This document shows, piece by piece, positions 35,158 through 45,848 of a stretch of 64,000 nucleotides of DNA. The DNA is from Chamaecyparis obtusa (taxonomy: Eukaryota > Streptophyta > Pinopsida > Cupressales > Cupressaceae): assembly GCA_027943335.1 (NCBI GenBank), contig BSBK01006741.1, positions 806,001 through 870,000 of the forward strand. The letters run 5' to 3'. Every line of letters begins with the position of its first letter. Position 1 is the stretch's first letter. The notes under the pieces were generated by a model. It saw only the letters and a list, made by a program, of their open reading frames with translations, was not told the origin of the DNA and did no database searches. The position numbers and the translations under genes were made by a program.

Positions 35158-35269
35158 TGTTGTGGTCCCACAACCACGCCCCCCTTTCTAGCCCTTATGG
35201 CTTAAAAGGCCCCCCCCTTCTATTTTCTGCTTGTTTTTAGTGATTTTTGGGAGTTAGTTTTTTTTTCCT

Positions 35270-35520
35270 TCCTTTTAGCTAGTTTTCAACCTTTTGGCCC
35301 TTTCGGCCTTTTTGGCCTTTTCAGCCTTGTGTGTCTTTCAAAATTTTAGAGGTCTGAAAGCATGAAGAATAGGGGAGTGGATCAAAAGGCCTTTCAGACC
35401 TTTCGGACACTGACATTGTCCAAAAGGTAAGTTTGTGCAAGAGTCAGACCTCTCACCAAGTCAGACCTCTCAGTGTTGTCAGCCTTTTAGAGTTCCAAAA
35501 TGCCAAAACATCTGAAAGGC
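35270..35520 (+). repeat. Short GGCC and CAGACC/GGACC repeats in U3
   Basis: There are runs such as TTTCGGCCTTTTTGGCC near 35300-35320 and repeated CAGACCTCTCA and TTTCAGACCTTTCGGAC copies between 35385 and 35490. They recur in the other LTR (about 49715-49870) and may be upstream promoter elements. Confidence 0.5.
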
Positions 35521-35559
35521 CAATGCACGGGGTCGTTGATGTCAGCAACCCCATGAGCC

Positions 35560-35566
35560 TATAAAA
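35560..35566 (+). promoter_or_regulatory. TATA box of inner LTR
   Basis: TATAAAA within GAGCCTATAAAAGGAAG, conserved at 49951-49957 in the other LTR. It lies 400 bp into the LTR and upstream of the exon and intron of the LTR ORF, so it is the best promoter candidate for the LTR transcript. Confidence 0.65.
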
Positions 35567-35570
35567 GGAA

Positions 35571-35592
35571 GTGAGGGTTTTTAAACCCTCAC
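35571..35592 (+). other. Perfect hairpin at the presumed transcript start
   Basis: Arms GTGAGGGTTT (35571-35580) and AAACCCTCAC (35583-35592) with a two-base gap, starting five bases after the TATA box block. The other LTR (49961-49982) has one mismatch. It could fold in DNA or in nascent RNA. Confidence 0.55.
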
Positions 35593-36017
35593 TTTGCCTT
35601 CTCACTCCTCCAACCTTTTTGCACCTATTGCTCACCATTTTCTCCATCTGAGTGCTTTTCTGAGTGGTTTTCTCTTGTCTTCTCATTGGTCATCGTTGTC
35701 TTCATTATCTCCATGGTAGGTGTCTTTTTCCCCTCTTGTTTTGTTTTAGTTTATTTTCCTTTCTCTGTTTTAGTTTTTTGGGTGTTGTCTTAGGTTTAGG
35801 GTTTTGTTGTCGGCCCTTTTCAACCTGGTCATCAGTTTGTTGGTCTTTCTAGTCAGCCTCTTTCAGCCTTTGGGATTGGCAAGGTAGTCCCCTTGCATCC
35901 CTTCATGAGTTTGTGGATGAATCTCGATGCCAGACCCATTTTTGGGTTCTGGCCCTAAACCCTAGTTTCGGACCTTTGGGGTCTGAAAAACTATGGAGTT
36001 CACCAGGACAAAGAGCT

Positions 36018-36211
36018 AAGTCCTTGAGCTATCAGAGTTTTGGAGGTTTCACACTCCAAAACATCCTACATCCCTAAAACCACTGAAGGGGGGCACCATT
36101 TCCTCCCTCTTGCCAAGTCCTCAAGCTATCGACGTTTCAGAGGTTTCACACCCAAAAACATCTTGCAACCCCAAAACTGCCAAAGGCTACACTCCTCACT
36201 TCATGCTTGCA
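36018..36211 (+). repeat. 97-bp tandem duplication upstream of the LTR ORF
   Basis: Two imperfect units start AAGTCCTTGAGCTAT (36018) and AAGTCCTCAAGCTAT (36115). The same pair occurs at 50409 and 50505 in the 3' LTR, so the duplication predates insertion of this copy. Confidence 0.75.
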
Positions 36212-36323
36212 GTTGTTTCAGCCTTGTCGGACCTTTCAAACCTTGTGGCATTGGAAATGTCCATCTTGTCCGAAAGAATGAAAAGGCTGAGATCTCTTCT
36301 TTTTGTTTTGAAACATGTTTTCG
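36110..36323 (+). pseudogene. Possible first coding exon of the LTR ORF
   Basis: An open frame from 36110 ends with RSLLFVLKHVF at a GTAAGT donor. Splicing to the acceptor at 36393 keeps the frame into the ORF's ATG (a GAT codon forms across the junction in this LTR). In the 3' LTR the corresponding bases (50423-50712) keep the donor and frame at the end. It may instead be 5' untranslated exon, since the next exon starts with its own ATG two bases in. No domain recognised. Confidence 0.45.
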
Positions 36324-36393
36324 GTAAGTGGTGATACTTTCTAGTTTCTTTTCTCATGCAATGTTGCTGATTCCAAACTTGTACTCTTTGTAG
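36324..36393 (+). other. 70-nt intron just before the LTR ORF
   Basis: Donor GTAAGT and acceptor TTTGTAG, with a CTGAT-type branch point (TGCTGAT) about 25 bases before the acceptor. The other LTR has the same intron at 50713-50782, with GTAAGT, TAACTGAT and TTTTCAG, also 70 nt. Both splice sites being kept in two diverged copies supports a real intron. Confidence 0.65.
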
Positions 36394-36395
36394 AT

Positions 36396-39300
36396 ATGGC
36401 TGAGAAGGTACTCACATCACCAGTGATGAAATACCAATTTAAAGGATACCACCCACCTTCTAAAGTGACAGACTTGCATGCCGGAATAACTGATACTGAC
36501 ATCAGGAATGTAAGTTGGAATGAATATCTAAACAAGTGTGCTCAACTGGTGGGCCATTCAAAGGATTGCATGTCATTGGTCCACTATTCCCTGGTGAATG
36601 CAGTGGCATATTCAATCTCTATCTAGTTAGTGAAGCTCATAAATACACTTGCCAATCACTATGTGCTAGATGAATGCATGGTCAGGAATAGCATGGGGGA
36701 AGTGGTCCTGGACTTGAGGCCCAACAACATCGAGGATGTTTTCCACTTGCCAAAGGGAGTAGACAAGTTCTTCAACTTTAATATAAATAAGGGGATGGAA
36801 TTTTATAACAAAGATACCCAAAGGGCACACAACATTGTCAACAATGAATACCTAATGTAGCCATTGCCCAAGAATAGGCTAGATAGAATTGACATGAGGA
36901 GACGTTATATGAAAGAAGATATCTAGGCCACTATCACAATGATAAGTAGGGTGTATGGCCTACCCAAGTCACATCAGCTGGAACCCTGGATGATCTTCCT
37001 CATCCAAAAGATTAAAGAAAGACAAGCAAGGTTTGATTGGGCCTCTATTCTAAGTGATCAGTTGGATGAGCAACTAATTCAGGTAAAGATAGAGCCACAC
37101 TTTTATATGACATCTTATGTTGTGTACTTACTAGCCACTAGGGCAGTATATCTAGGATTGACTAAGGTCAGTAACATTGGGGAACAAAATACTTGGCCCT
37201 TCATACTGTATCCTCAACTTGCACAAAAGGACTTCCTCGCACACAATAGCCTAGAATTTAGGATAGTTAATGATGCCTTCATTTTCATAATCATCCACTC
37301 CATTGAAGGTGATTTTTCTAAAAGGTTATCAACAAAAGTAGTGGCCAAAGTATAGGCCATTGGGGCATTCTACATTCAATTTAGAACTTTCACATACATT
37401 CGGGTGGCAAGAATCACTTTAGCACCCAAGAAGCTCCCAAGATACCCTCCTGATAGGGTGGTTCTACTAGAGATAGCTAGGCAATTGTCTAATGCTCACG
37501 AGCATATCAAGCATAAGAAGAAACACTGCTAGAGCTTCCCTATTTCAGTCGGTCCTCATTGTCTTCCAGACATGAAAGTTTGCAAGTCTTTGGTCAGAGA
37601 ATGGGATGAGTTCCCACTGGCAACCTACAGTCTGGTAAGGCCACATTTTGACCCCATTGGTATGTATAGCCACATAATGGGAAGACACTACCTCCATGAG
37701 CTGCATGTTGAAAATCATTGGGCCAATTATGTGGATGATTATGAGGTGAGAATCTGTGACTGTTGCCGAATGAGCATAGAGTTGGCACAAGGTTCCCTTT
37801 CCCTAAAGATTCTATAGAAGGCATTAGATGTAGATTCTAAGAAAATCATGGATTCTATATATAACGCAGATAAGGTGTATAATAGGGCCATCTTAAATGT
37901 AGAAATAGATTAGGATGAGAATGATAGTATGGACTTCAGGGCCCGACATGTGGTCAAAATGACAAGATCATGGGTTTCTCATCCTTTTCCAATGCAACCA
38001 CTTCCTATAAAGAAACTCCTTGAGAAGACATCTCGAGGAAAGAAGAAGGGGGCAAAGGTACTGGAACCTTAGTTTAAAGGGGCTGCCCCTCTCAAGCTTG
38101 AGACTGTATATCGACACAAGCATCTGACCGCATACAGTTTGGTCATGTTTCCAAAAAGGTGAAAACCAGGATGAATGGCACCATTGCTCCACTAGAGGCA
38201 CCTTCATCAAGTTACCATGGCTCCCTTAGCTCAGAAAAAGAGAACAAAGTTCAAAATAGTTGGACCTAAGCTGGTTGGAGTAATTAAAGGCCACGTTTAC
38301 AAAAGGAAAGTAGGCTCAACCCCTACTTAGATGGATACTCTAGAAGAGGGTGATGAGGATTTGTTGAATGAAACCCCCCTCATTAGGAGAACATAGTCAG
38401 TGGGATTCCTAAAGAAAAGGAGAATAATGGAAGATGATCCTAAGGATGATGGAGGGGTAACTCAGGTAGAGCCAATAAATTTGGATGCCCTAGGTGACGA
38501 TGAATACAACATCTCTAATTTTTTAGGCTTGCATGGGTTCAAAGAAGCTAAAAAACACACTCCTATTTAGTTCACTAGCCTTTTTAGTAGCATGGGAGAG
38601 GAGTTACCACAGGCACCTCAAGGGAAAAGTGAGGTTGAAATGGCCAAAGACCAGGAGGGAATTGTAGGACTTGAGAAGGAATCATCTGTTAAGATCACCT
38701 CGAAGGAGGAAATAGGTACACAAGTACCTTTGGATGCATCTGTTCCACCTCCACCCCCATCTCACCCTTCCACACTTCCCACCATCCCACTTTAAGAGCC
38801 TCCCACTATCTCACTTCCCACTCCCGTGCTAGATACTCTACCACCTCGGCAACCCTTTTCTTCCCATGTTCCTTTACCAAATCCAACTCCACTAGCCCAA
38901 TTTACCACTCCCCTCACATCCTCTACACCTCCCCCACTCAACATTCCTCCCCAAGTTCATATGGATTCGATACCCTAGAGCTCACAGGAACCAGAGAAAG
39001 AAGTTGAAGTCATCAACAAAGAAGGGGGAGAAGAAATTCATATTGGATCTAAGGAAGAGGGTGATAAGGGACAATCACAAATAGAAGAGGAGAAACATAC
39101 AGAAGAAGATAAGCCTCAAATGGATACTGAGGAGCATATAGCTGATGGGCAATAGACAACTATTGAGGGAGAGCTAGAACAAGGTATTGGGAATGAGCAG
39201 GAGACAGAAGAAGAAGTTATAGCGGAGATAAGGACTGAACATGTGGGCACTTCTACTACATTAGGTGCTCCCTATGAGCCATTGAGTGTGTCCTTAAAGC

Positions 39301-40463
39301 CCACTTGGTTTACCAAAGAAGTGCAACCAAGGGTAAGGGTATATACTGATGAAGAGGTTGATATGCTTGTGCTAGGACACACCTTCCACCAAATGGCACT
39401 AGCTCCCCAGGTAAAGAGAATGTCCTATGTAACACAAGATCAGGTGGGAAGGTGGAAGGCATAGGTGGCTATCCTCATGATGGATATTAGTGTGAAGGAG
39501 ATCACTCTGGAAGACTATGTGTTAGAAGAGGTGGACTTGGGAGAACCAACCAAAGAAGGTAGCAAAACCTTGGCTACCTTGGGTCTGAAGCATGCTTTGG
39601 GTTTCATGAGTAAATATGAGGAAAGAATAAAAGAATTGGAAGAACAAAATGAAGCAATGAAGAAATTCATTTTGAAGATGGCGGGTCCAATTGACCCAAA
39701 TAACCCTGAAGCCTCATTACAGGCAATTTTGGAGAAGAAGGGGGATATAGACACTGAAATTCCACATTCTTTTCTACAGGCTTATGCAGATTGGAAGTGA
39801 GATTTTGAACAATTCACTAGCTTATCTCTTAGGTGGATTTTAAGGCCCTTTCGAGGCATTTTGGTAGGGATAATTTCTTTGGTAGAGATCATGAGTGAGG
39901 AGAATGGGGTAGAAGAAACTATCCTAAATTGGCAAAAGGTATTAGATGAGCTGACAATGATAAGGAAGTAGTGCTTCTAGGTGCTAATGAAGATTTATGA
40001 AGGAGCAGAATTAGATAACTTCAAAGAATGGATCCAAGAGATAACAGTGGCATTGGCCATACTTGAGAAGGTGCTCAGAAGGTTGGATAAGAAAAGGGAC
40101 GAGGGCATGCTAAGAAAAGATGATGATGATAAGACTATGCACCTGATGAATGATATTGTCAATTAGTACTTGAATATATTCCGATGGGTAAAGACAAAGG
40201 AGGATCTTCAGCAAATGTTTTATCAAAGGGAGGAGATTCAAAAAATGCTACCTTGTGAAGAAGAAATAAAAGCCTTTACCAGGGGATTGAAAGATTACGG
40301 ATATAGACAAAAGGAAATTCTCCAAGGCATTCAGATGTTGGACTTCAATGAGGTGTTGGAGGTGGTAGATAGATTCAAGAAGGCACATCTAGAAGTACCT
40401 TCTAGCTAGTGGACCTCTAGCTCAAGATCTGTCAGCTCCCATGTACAAAAAGTGCAGTTTTGA
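36396..40463 (+). pseudogene. ORF inside inner 5' LTR (1,355 codons, in-frame stops only)
   Basis: From MAEKVLTSPVMKYQFKGYHP at 36396 to the TGA at 40461 a single frame persists; one missing base and one extra base (about 38150-38235) cancel. Stops are almost all TAG, and where the other LTR is intact they read CAG, TGG or CCA there. Residues about 1-500 look globular, with EVVLDLRPNNIEDVFHLP and a FYMTSYVVYLLATRAVY helix. Residues about 520-990 are acidic and Pro/Ser-rich. About 1060-1100 is coiled coil (ERIKELEEQNEAMKKF). It is unrelated to gag-pol and lies outside the interior. Function unknown; the domain order matches the outer LTR ORF and the frame at 17443. Confidence 0.75.
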
Positions 40464-40991
40464 TACTTAGTCATTTTTTCAGTATAAGATTTTTGACCCT
40501 TTCAGCCATAGGGATTTTTTGGCCTCCGACAAGTCCGACAACTCTGTAGTAGTAGAGATAAGGTTAGCACTTAGCCAATTTTGGGTGTTGCATTTTCGGA
40601 CTAAGTGTCAGGTTTTGGGCACATCCGGGAGTTGACTCCAGTTCTCTCAGAGATCACTTCTCAGTCATCTGGACTTCTTTCTTGGGATCATTTGGGCATG
40701 ATTGTGAGATCTCTTTTAGTCAGGACTACAAAGAGCAACTAAAGTCGATGATCCAGGGGGAAAACATGAAGATCACCACACCCATGAACCAGTTCCAGCC
40801 CATTTTGAGATATCTATTGCTTGTTTTTATGCAAATTCTTGTAATGCATGAGGTTTAAGTCCATGCTAGGATAGTTTAACTTAGCTTTAGTAGTAGTTTC
40901 TTTAATGCAATCTCTAGTTTAGATTTCCTTTCAAGTTTTAGTTGTGGTAAAACCCTAGCTATGAAAATAAGAGCAGAGCTCTATAAATTGT

Positions 40992-40997
40992 AATAAA
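40992..40997 (+). terminator. Polyadenylation signal of inner LTR
   Basis: AATAAA within TTGTAATAAAATGATGTAATG, about 530 bases after the LTR-ORF stop, conserved at 55383-55388. With the TATA box at 35560 it would bound a transcript of about 5.4 kb lying wholly inside the LTR. Confidence 0.6.
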
Positions 40998-41809
40998 ATG
41001 ATGTAATGAGGGTCGACTGAATGATTAATACAAGTTATACTATTGGTGCTTCATCACAGTGTGATTTTTTAGTTGTCTAAGTGAAATTCATGAATGTGTG
41101 ATTTGCTCATTCTTTATTTCAAAGAGCTGATTATTTGTTTGATGATTTCAAGTCCACGATCTCTTAATTTGGTGTTTGCTAGTATCATATTGCTCTATTG
41201 TGATGAATCTTTGAGAAGATCTTTCTTTGGTACCTAAAGATTAACTTGTCTCATGTGTGCATGCATCTGGAGTGGCTTCATGATCTGATGAGTTTTGACT
41301 TATCATACATTTTCATTGTTTGAATTCCATTGATGATTGCATCCATTCAGCTAAAGATTGTGACATGATCTGATCTCTATTGTCTGGGTTCCTCATCTTC
41401 TCAGTCATTTAATTCACATGGTGGTGTGGTTACTAGCATATGTCCATTAGGTTTCTTTCAAGTATTTCCTTTCAAGTTTCTTGTTACCTTACTCTTTCTA
41501 ACCTTCCTTGCAAAGTCTCTTTCAATAGGATAATTTAAATCTATATTGTTTTCATTTCTTAAATCTGAAAATTGAATAAAAAAAGAGAGATATTGTGGAA
41601 TCCTAAAGTTTGTTTTGTAGTTTCCCTTAAGAGAAGAACCAGCAAAGGCCTCCTTGATAAAAAATTTAGATTTGTCTTCCATTGAGTTACCCGAATGGTT
41701 GAGATCTAGCCATCTAGAACCTTGAGATTGATTCCATCAATCTTCCAAGAAAGGGGTTTGTTCTTACAGATTCCTAGCTGTTGTCTTCATGCAAAAATGA
41801 GCCTCAACA
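40998..41809 (+). other. U5 part of inner 5' LTR, no gene
   Basis: AT-rich sequence conserved in the 3' LTR (55389-56200). I see no coding content on the plus strand. It ends CTCAACA at the PBS. Confidence 0.6.
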
Positions 41810-41813
41810 GAAG

Positions 41814-41831
41814 TGGCACTAGAAGGAGGGC
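41814..41831 (+). other. Primer-binding site of inner element
   Basis: TGGCACTAGAAGGAGGGC, four bases after the LTR end. It resembles the TGGCGC-AGAAGGAGGG type PBS of some Tat/RIRE2-like elements. I cannot name the tRNA with certainty. Confidence 0.65.
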
Positions 41832-43912
41832 CCTCAAAAGGGACACCCCATAATATAGGATCATTCTCCCTTGAGAGAGTCCAACGAGTCCTTAGATCTT
41901 CACCCAATAAAGGGGAGTTCCTTGAACTTATAGAGTTTTATAGACCTCACAGCAAAAAAACAAAGCACAAAGAGGACACCTCAGATCATTCAGATCTTCC
42001 TCTAATTCCAACCATTGCTTCCCCACCTACTGCTCTTCCACCACCAGCTCTGATGGCATTTTTTGCAAATGCCCAAAGTTCACCACTGGACTTGCAGGGG
42101 CAGCTCCATCAGCTGCCCAAAAATCTTGAAAAGTTCTACCCATGATTCATTTATGGAGAATCCAAGACCATGGAAGAACACATCCATGCATTAAAAGAAT
42201 TGTGCAATCAGAAAGAGATTGCTCATCAAGACGTCGTGTGCCGCATCTTCCCATACACACTGGGAGAGTTTGCATATAATTGGTACTTGAACTTACCATG
42301 AGGATCCATTATTACCTAGTAGGAGTTTAAAATAAAATTCCTTAATCAATTCAAACTATATAAGGATCCAGCAACTCTCCATCACCAGTTCATTTCGATA
42401 AGAAAAGACCTCAATGAATCTATCACCATGTTCAACCACCATTTTCACATGATGTATCAGAAGCTTGAGGTTCCATACATGGTGCCAGTCAGCACCACCA
42501 TACAAGTATATTTGCGTGCCTTAGACCCACTAACATCCATATTCCTAAAGAGATTGCCTCTAGGAGACATCGACACTCTAGAGAAAGTGTGTAACGAAGC
42601 TATCTTGTTCACTCAACAAATGGATCCGCAAGTAGGAGGAAGATATGGTGTCCCACCTACGTTGACAAAAGTGGTCACAACTAGTCCTTTCACAGCAAAT
42701 AATCAAGTACCAATGCACCAAACCCCAAAGATCAACCTGGTGCCAACTCCATATGTTGTTTCCCCACCTCTGACCATCACATACCTGGGGTATGACACAC
42801 GTAGGGCTGCCTTGTGCGAGCAAAAGGTCACTGTCCCAAATGAACCAGACCAAGCCCTAGTCAATGAGTCAAATGCCATGAAGAAGACATTATCCCAATT
42901 AATTGGGGAGATCACATAGATGAAGCTCAACCTAACTCCAAATCCATATGTTGTTTCCCCACCTCTGACCATCACATACCTAGGGTATGACACACGTAGG
43001 GCTGCCTTGTGCGAGCAAAAGGTCACTGTTACAAATGAACCAGACCAAGCCCTAGTCAATGAGTCAGATGCCATGAAGAAGACATTATCCCAATTAACTG
43101 GGGAGATCACATAGATGAAGCTCAACCTAGCTGTGGCCCTGAATAATTACTCACAGAATCAGAATCGTAGCTATGGCAATTATATCAACAACAATAACAA
43201 TAACGAAGGAGGTTATGGGAATGGCTCTCAAGACAAGAAATTTGGAAAAAAAAGGATGAATAGGAATTGGAATACACACCTAAACAATGGCAATATCCCC
43301 ATGGATAACACCAATTTCTTCAGTTCATCAGAAACTAGCTACACCCAAGGTCCTAGTATGCATCAACTAGATTTCGAGTATAGGGGGGAGTATGATAATC
43401 AAACCCAGGATCCTAAGAGCTCCTAGGCTCATTTTAGTGCCATGGCATTCGAGTCATATGATCCAAGTGTAGATGGAACTCCAATCAATAGCACTTTAGA
43501 GGAAGATTTCATTTTCCCATTCAACCAAGAGAGCCAACCAGAATATTCTGAGGCTCATGCTTTCCAAAATAGCAATAGAAATACCCATAATTTGAGAAGC
43601 AGAAGGGAGCCCCTGATGGATGGCATTCCTCCAAGTATGCAGCCCACTCTACCTAATCTGAGGGCCAAAAATAACCCTATATCATTAAGGGGACCTAATA
43701 CCACTATTGTCTAGACAACATCATATCAACCGACCACGTCAAAAGGCCCAGTCGGGGCCAATGAAAGGTATAATGTGGTAGAGGAACTGAAAAGGGTTAG
43801 AATGAACATGTCAATGCACAACATGTTGTAGAGTTGTCCCACTCAAAGGGAAGCCCTCCTAAAGGACTTCGATCATTCCAAGCCAGCTTGCCCAAGAAAT
43901 AATGCCAACAAT
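41832..43912 (+). pseudogene. Inner element gag
   Basis: The frame is open from the PBS but no ATG is seen before ALMAFFANAQ near 42052, so the original start may be lost. The capsid-like region is readable: NLEKFYP, EEHIHALKELCNQKE, GEFAYNWYLNLP, FKIKFLNQFKLYKDP and SITMFNHHFHMMYQKL. The C-terminal part is Asn/Gly-rich (NRSYGNYINNNNNNEGGYGN) and has no CCHC knuckle. At least six stops interrupt it (for example TGA after LNLP and TAG within IITxQEF, consistent with CGA and CAG). A 195-bp in-frame tandem duplication lies at 42741-43130. Confidence 0.82.
42741..43130 (+). repeat. 195-bp in-frame tandem duplication in gag
   Basis: Two almost identical 65-codon units each contain YVVSPPLTITYLGYDTRRAA and end GEIT, then TAG, then MKLNL. 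Both units carry the same TAG stop, so the stop was probably present before the duplication. Confidence 0.9.
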
Positions 43913-44374
43913 GTGTCTAATGTGAATGCAACAAAGGCAATGCTGACCATGTTCAAAGATAGGGTCGAAGTGCCTCCTCCATTCTTGGTTAGCCTCAAAA
44001 TATTCAGGAAAAACCTATACAACTATTTGATCGACTCAGGTGCTTCATGTAATGTGATACCACTATCTATATGCCAAAGATTAGGAATGAATCCTCAACC
44101 AACTAATTGCGTGGTAATCCAGCTTGATAAAAAAGAGGTCAAAGTCATTGGGGTTTTGAAGGACACACAGATTCAACTAATGGCTAACCCTAGGATCCAA
44201 GATTGCATCGATGTTCATGTGGTGGACATCCCAAAAACCTATGGCATGTTGCTCAGCCGAGAATGGACACAATCATTGAGGGGTTGGTTCTCTACTAATT
44301 TTACCCAACTTTTGCTGCCATGGAAGGGGCTCAACAATCAAATTAAGATTGATGTAGAACCTAAACTCAAGTAG
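43913..44374 (+). pseudogene. Inner element retropepsin-like protease
   Basis: The active-site block YLIDSGASCNVIPLSICQRL is at 44024-44083, and the second-lobe block DVHVVDIPKTYGMLLSREW near 44208-44264. The plan is the same as the outer element's protease (DSGAS ... YGMLLSRxW), showing they are related lineages. It is open for 153 codons and is the best preserved pol domain here. It would process Gag-Pol. Confidence 0.9.
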
Positions 44375-45054
44375 ATGATAATAGATTATAACACCACAAA
44401 AGAAGTTTTGTTCTCATAGGATGATTTAGGAGTATATCATTTTGATAAAGCCTTTGCATTTAGCCTCAAAGGTGAAGAGGATTCTAATAATAGCCCAGTG
44501 CAAGGATTGATAGATGCCTAGATTTTAGACAAAGTCTTCATGGAATTCATAATAGGCATTACAAAGAACATGAGACACCTTGGAAAAGATGCCAACCCAA
44601 ATATACTTATGTTACTAGGTTACTATCACCTCCATCAAACCAATCATTCAGAATCTACCTACCAAGACTGCAGCAGGTAGCTATTCAGGTAGTCAGCCAG
44701 ATGTCAGATGCACCCTAGCTTATTGAAGACACAACAAATGGTTTAAAGGAGGAGGATCCCCCCCTTCATGAACAACCTGAGGTCCCTAAAATAGAGGGTT
44801 TTTTTAAAGAAGAATGGAGTTCCTCTGATGATAGATGCTTGCCCCCGTGCGACGAAATATGGTACGAGGCCTAGGAAAAGAAAAAAATAAAATGGGTCCC
44901 TCTATCGAGAAGGGAACACCCTGACGAAGAGACATCAGGGACCCCAGAACCAAAAGACCTATCTCCCCACCCCCCCTAGCTTTTGGTGAACCCCAAGATA
45001 AGATACCTCCATCAGAAGTGATTCCAGAACCCCAAATCAAGAGATCCTTCAATA
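44375..45054 (+). other. Protease-RNase H linker, decayed
   Basis: Translated in frame it gives fragments such as DDLGVYHFDKAFAFSL and stretches rich in Glu and Pro, with several stops. It aligns with nothing I recognise. Equivalent linkers exist in the outer element. Confidence 0.45.
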
Positions 45055-45848
45055 AGAATCACTTGGTCTAGAAACTTCATTCTGACGGATCCAAATGTAA
45101 GCTAGGAGCAGGGGTAGGGATCGAGTTAATCAACCCTCATGGGGGATCATATTACACCACCTACCAGTTGCAGTTCCTTTGCACTAATAATGTTGCTAAG
45201 TACGAGGCTCTAGTTCAGGGTCTCCTCCTTGCACATGAGAGAAAGGTAAAAGCAATTTCCATGGAAGGTGATTCACAATTGATCATCTGACAGATCAAAA
45301 GCTAGTACTCCTATATGAATAAATGACTGATCTCATACCACAACTACATTTGGGATTTAATCAAAGATTTTGAAGCCTTCAACATTCGAAGCATCCCAAG
45401 GAGAAGGAACACTATTACCTATGCTTTGGCAGTGTCTACAAAATCCTTGCAACCACTAGAGAAGTCTAAGTTGAAAAATTTCTCCGTAGAACTCATGGTT
45501 GTGCCCATTCTCCCTGATAACATAAAAAATTTCCAAGTATTTCATGATGATCAACAAATCCTGGAATTCATTATGAATGCTGGGATCTTTGAAAAATAGA
45601 ACATTGACAAAGAAGAAGTTGAAACAGAGGAGCCCGATGACTTGGGGATTTTGAAATTAAAAAAAAGTTCCATTCCGAAGGGCATGGTAGCTTTAGAAAG
45701 GATCTTTGATAAAGATGAACATTCTCAAGAAAGAGGGAAAACCCCAGTAGTAAATGGAGATGATTGTGAGCTCTAAAACCTAGGCACACAACTCGAACCC
45801 AAGGAGGTTTGTATAGGCAAGGTTGGCACACTAGAGGAAAAGAAATAG
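45055..45848 (+). pseudogene. Extra RNase H between protease and RT (inner element)
   Basis: HSDGSKCKLGAGVGIELINP, TNNVAKYEALVQGLLLA and SMEGDSQLII give the D, (E) and D positions of the Tat-type extra RNase H. The usual VEYEAL reads AKYEAL, but the Glu is kept. RRRNTITYALA follows, where RxxNxxADxLA is expected; the final Asp is changed. It lies upstream of RT, as in the outer element. Several stops interrupt it. The segment up to 45848 is a linker (PKGMVALERIFD) shared with the outer element. Confidence 0.82.

Larger units (their letters stand above)
35158..41809 (+). repeat. 5' LTR of inner element (6,652 bp)
   Basis: It contains, in order: a palindromic start (GTTGTGG-TCC-CACAAC), GGCC- and GGACC-rich repeats, a TATA box (35560), a hairpin (35571-35592), a 97-bp tandem duplication (36018-36211), a 70-nt intron (36324-36393), a 1,355-codon frame (36396-40463) and a poly(A) signal (40992). 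Relative to the 3' LTR it lacks about 50 bp near 40115 but keeps a segment near 36620-36700 that the 3' LTR has lost. Confidence 0.95.

Noticed and set aside
41458..41682. Minus-strand ORF of 74 codons in the inner 5' LTR, with a counterpart at 55858-56073
   Set aside because: It is open in both LTR copies only because they are near-identical. It lies in U5, has no recognisable domain and opposes the element's sense strand.
42578..43125. Two minus-strand ORFs across the gag duplication
   Set aside because: They are mirror frames of gag; the repeated pattern comes from the 195-bp duplication.
42741..43130. Direct repeats considered as a CRISPR-like or satellite array
   Set aside because: Only two units, each coding for gag in frame and without spacers.
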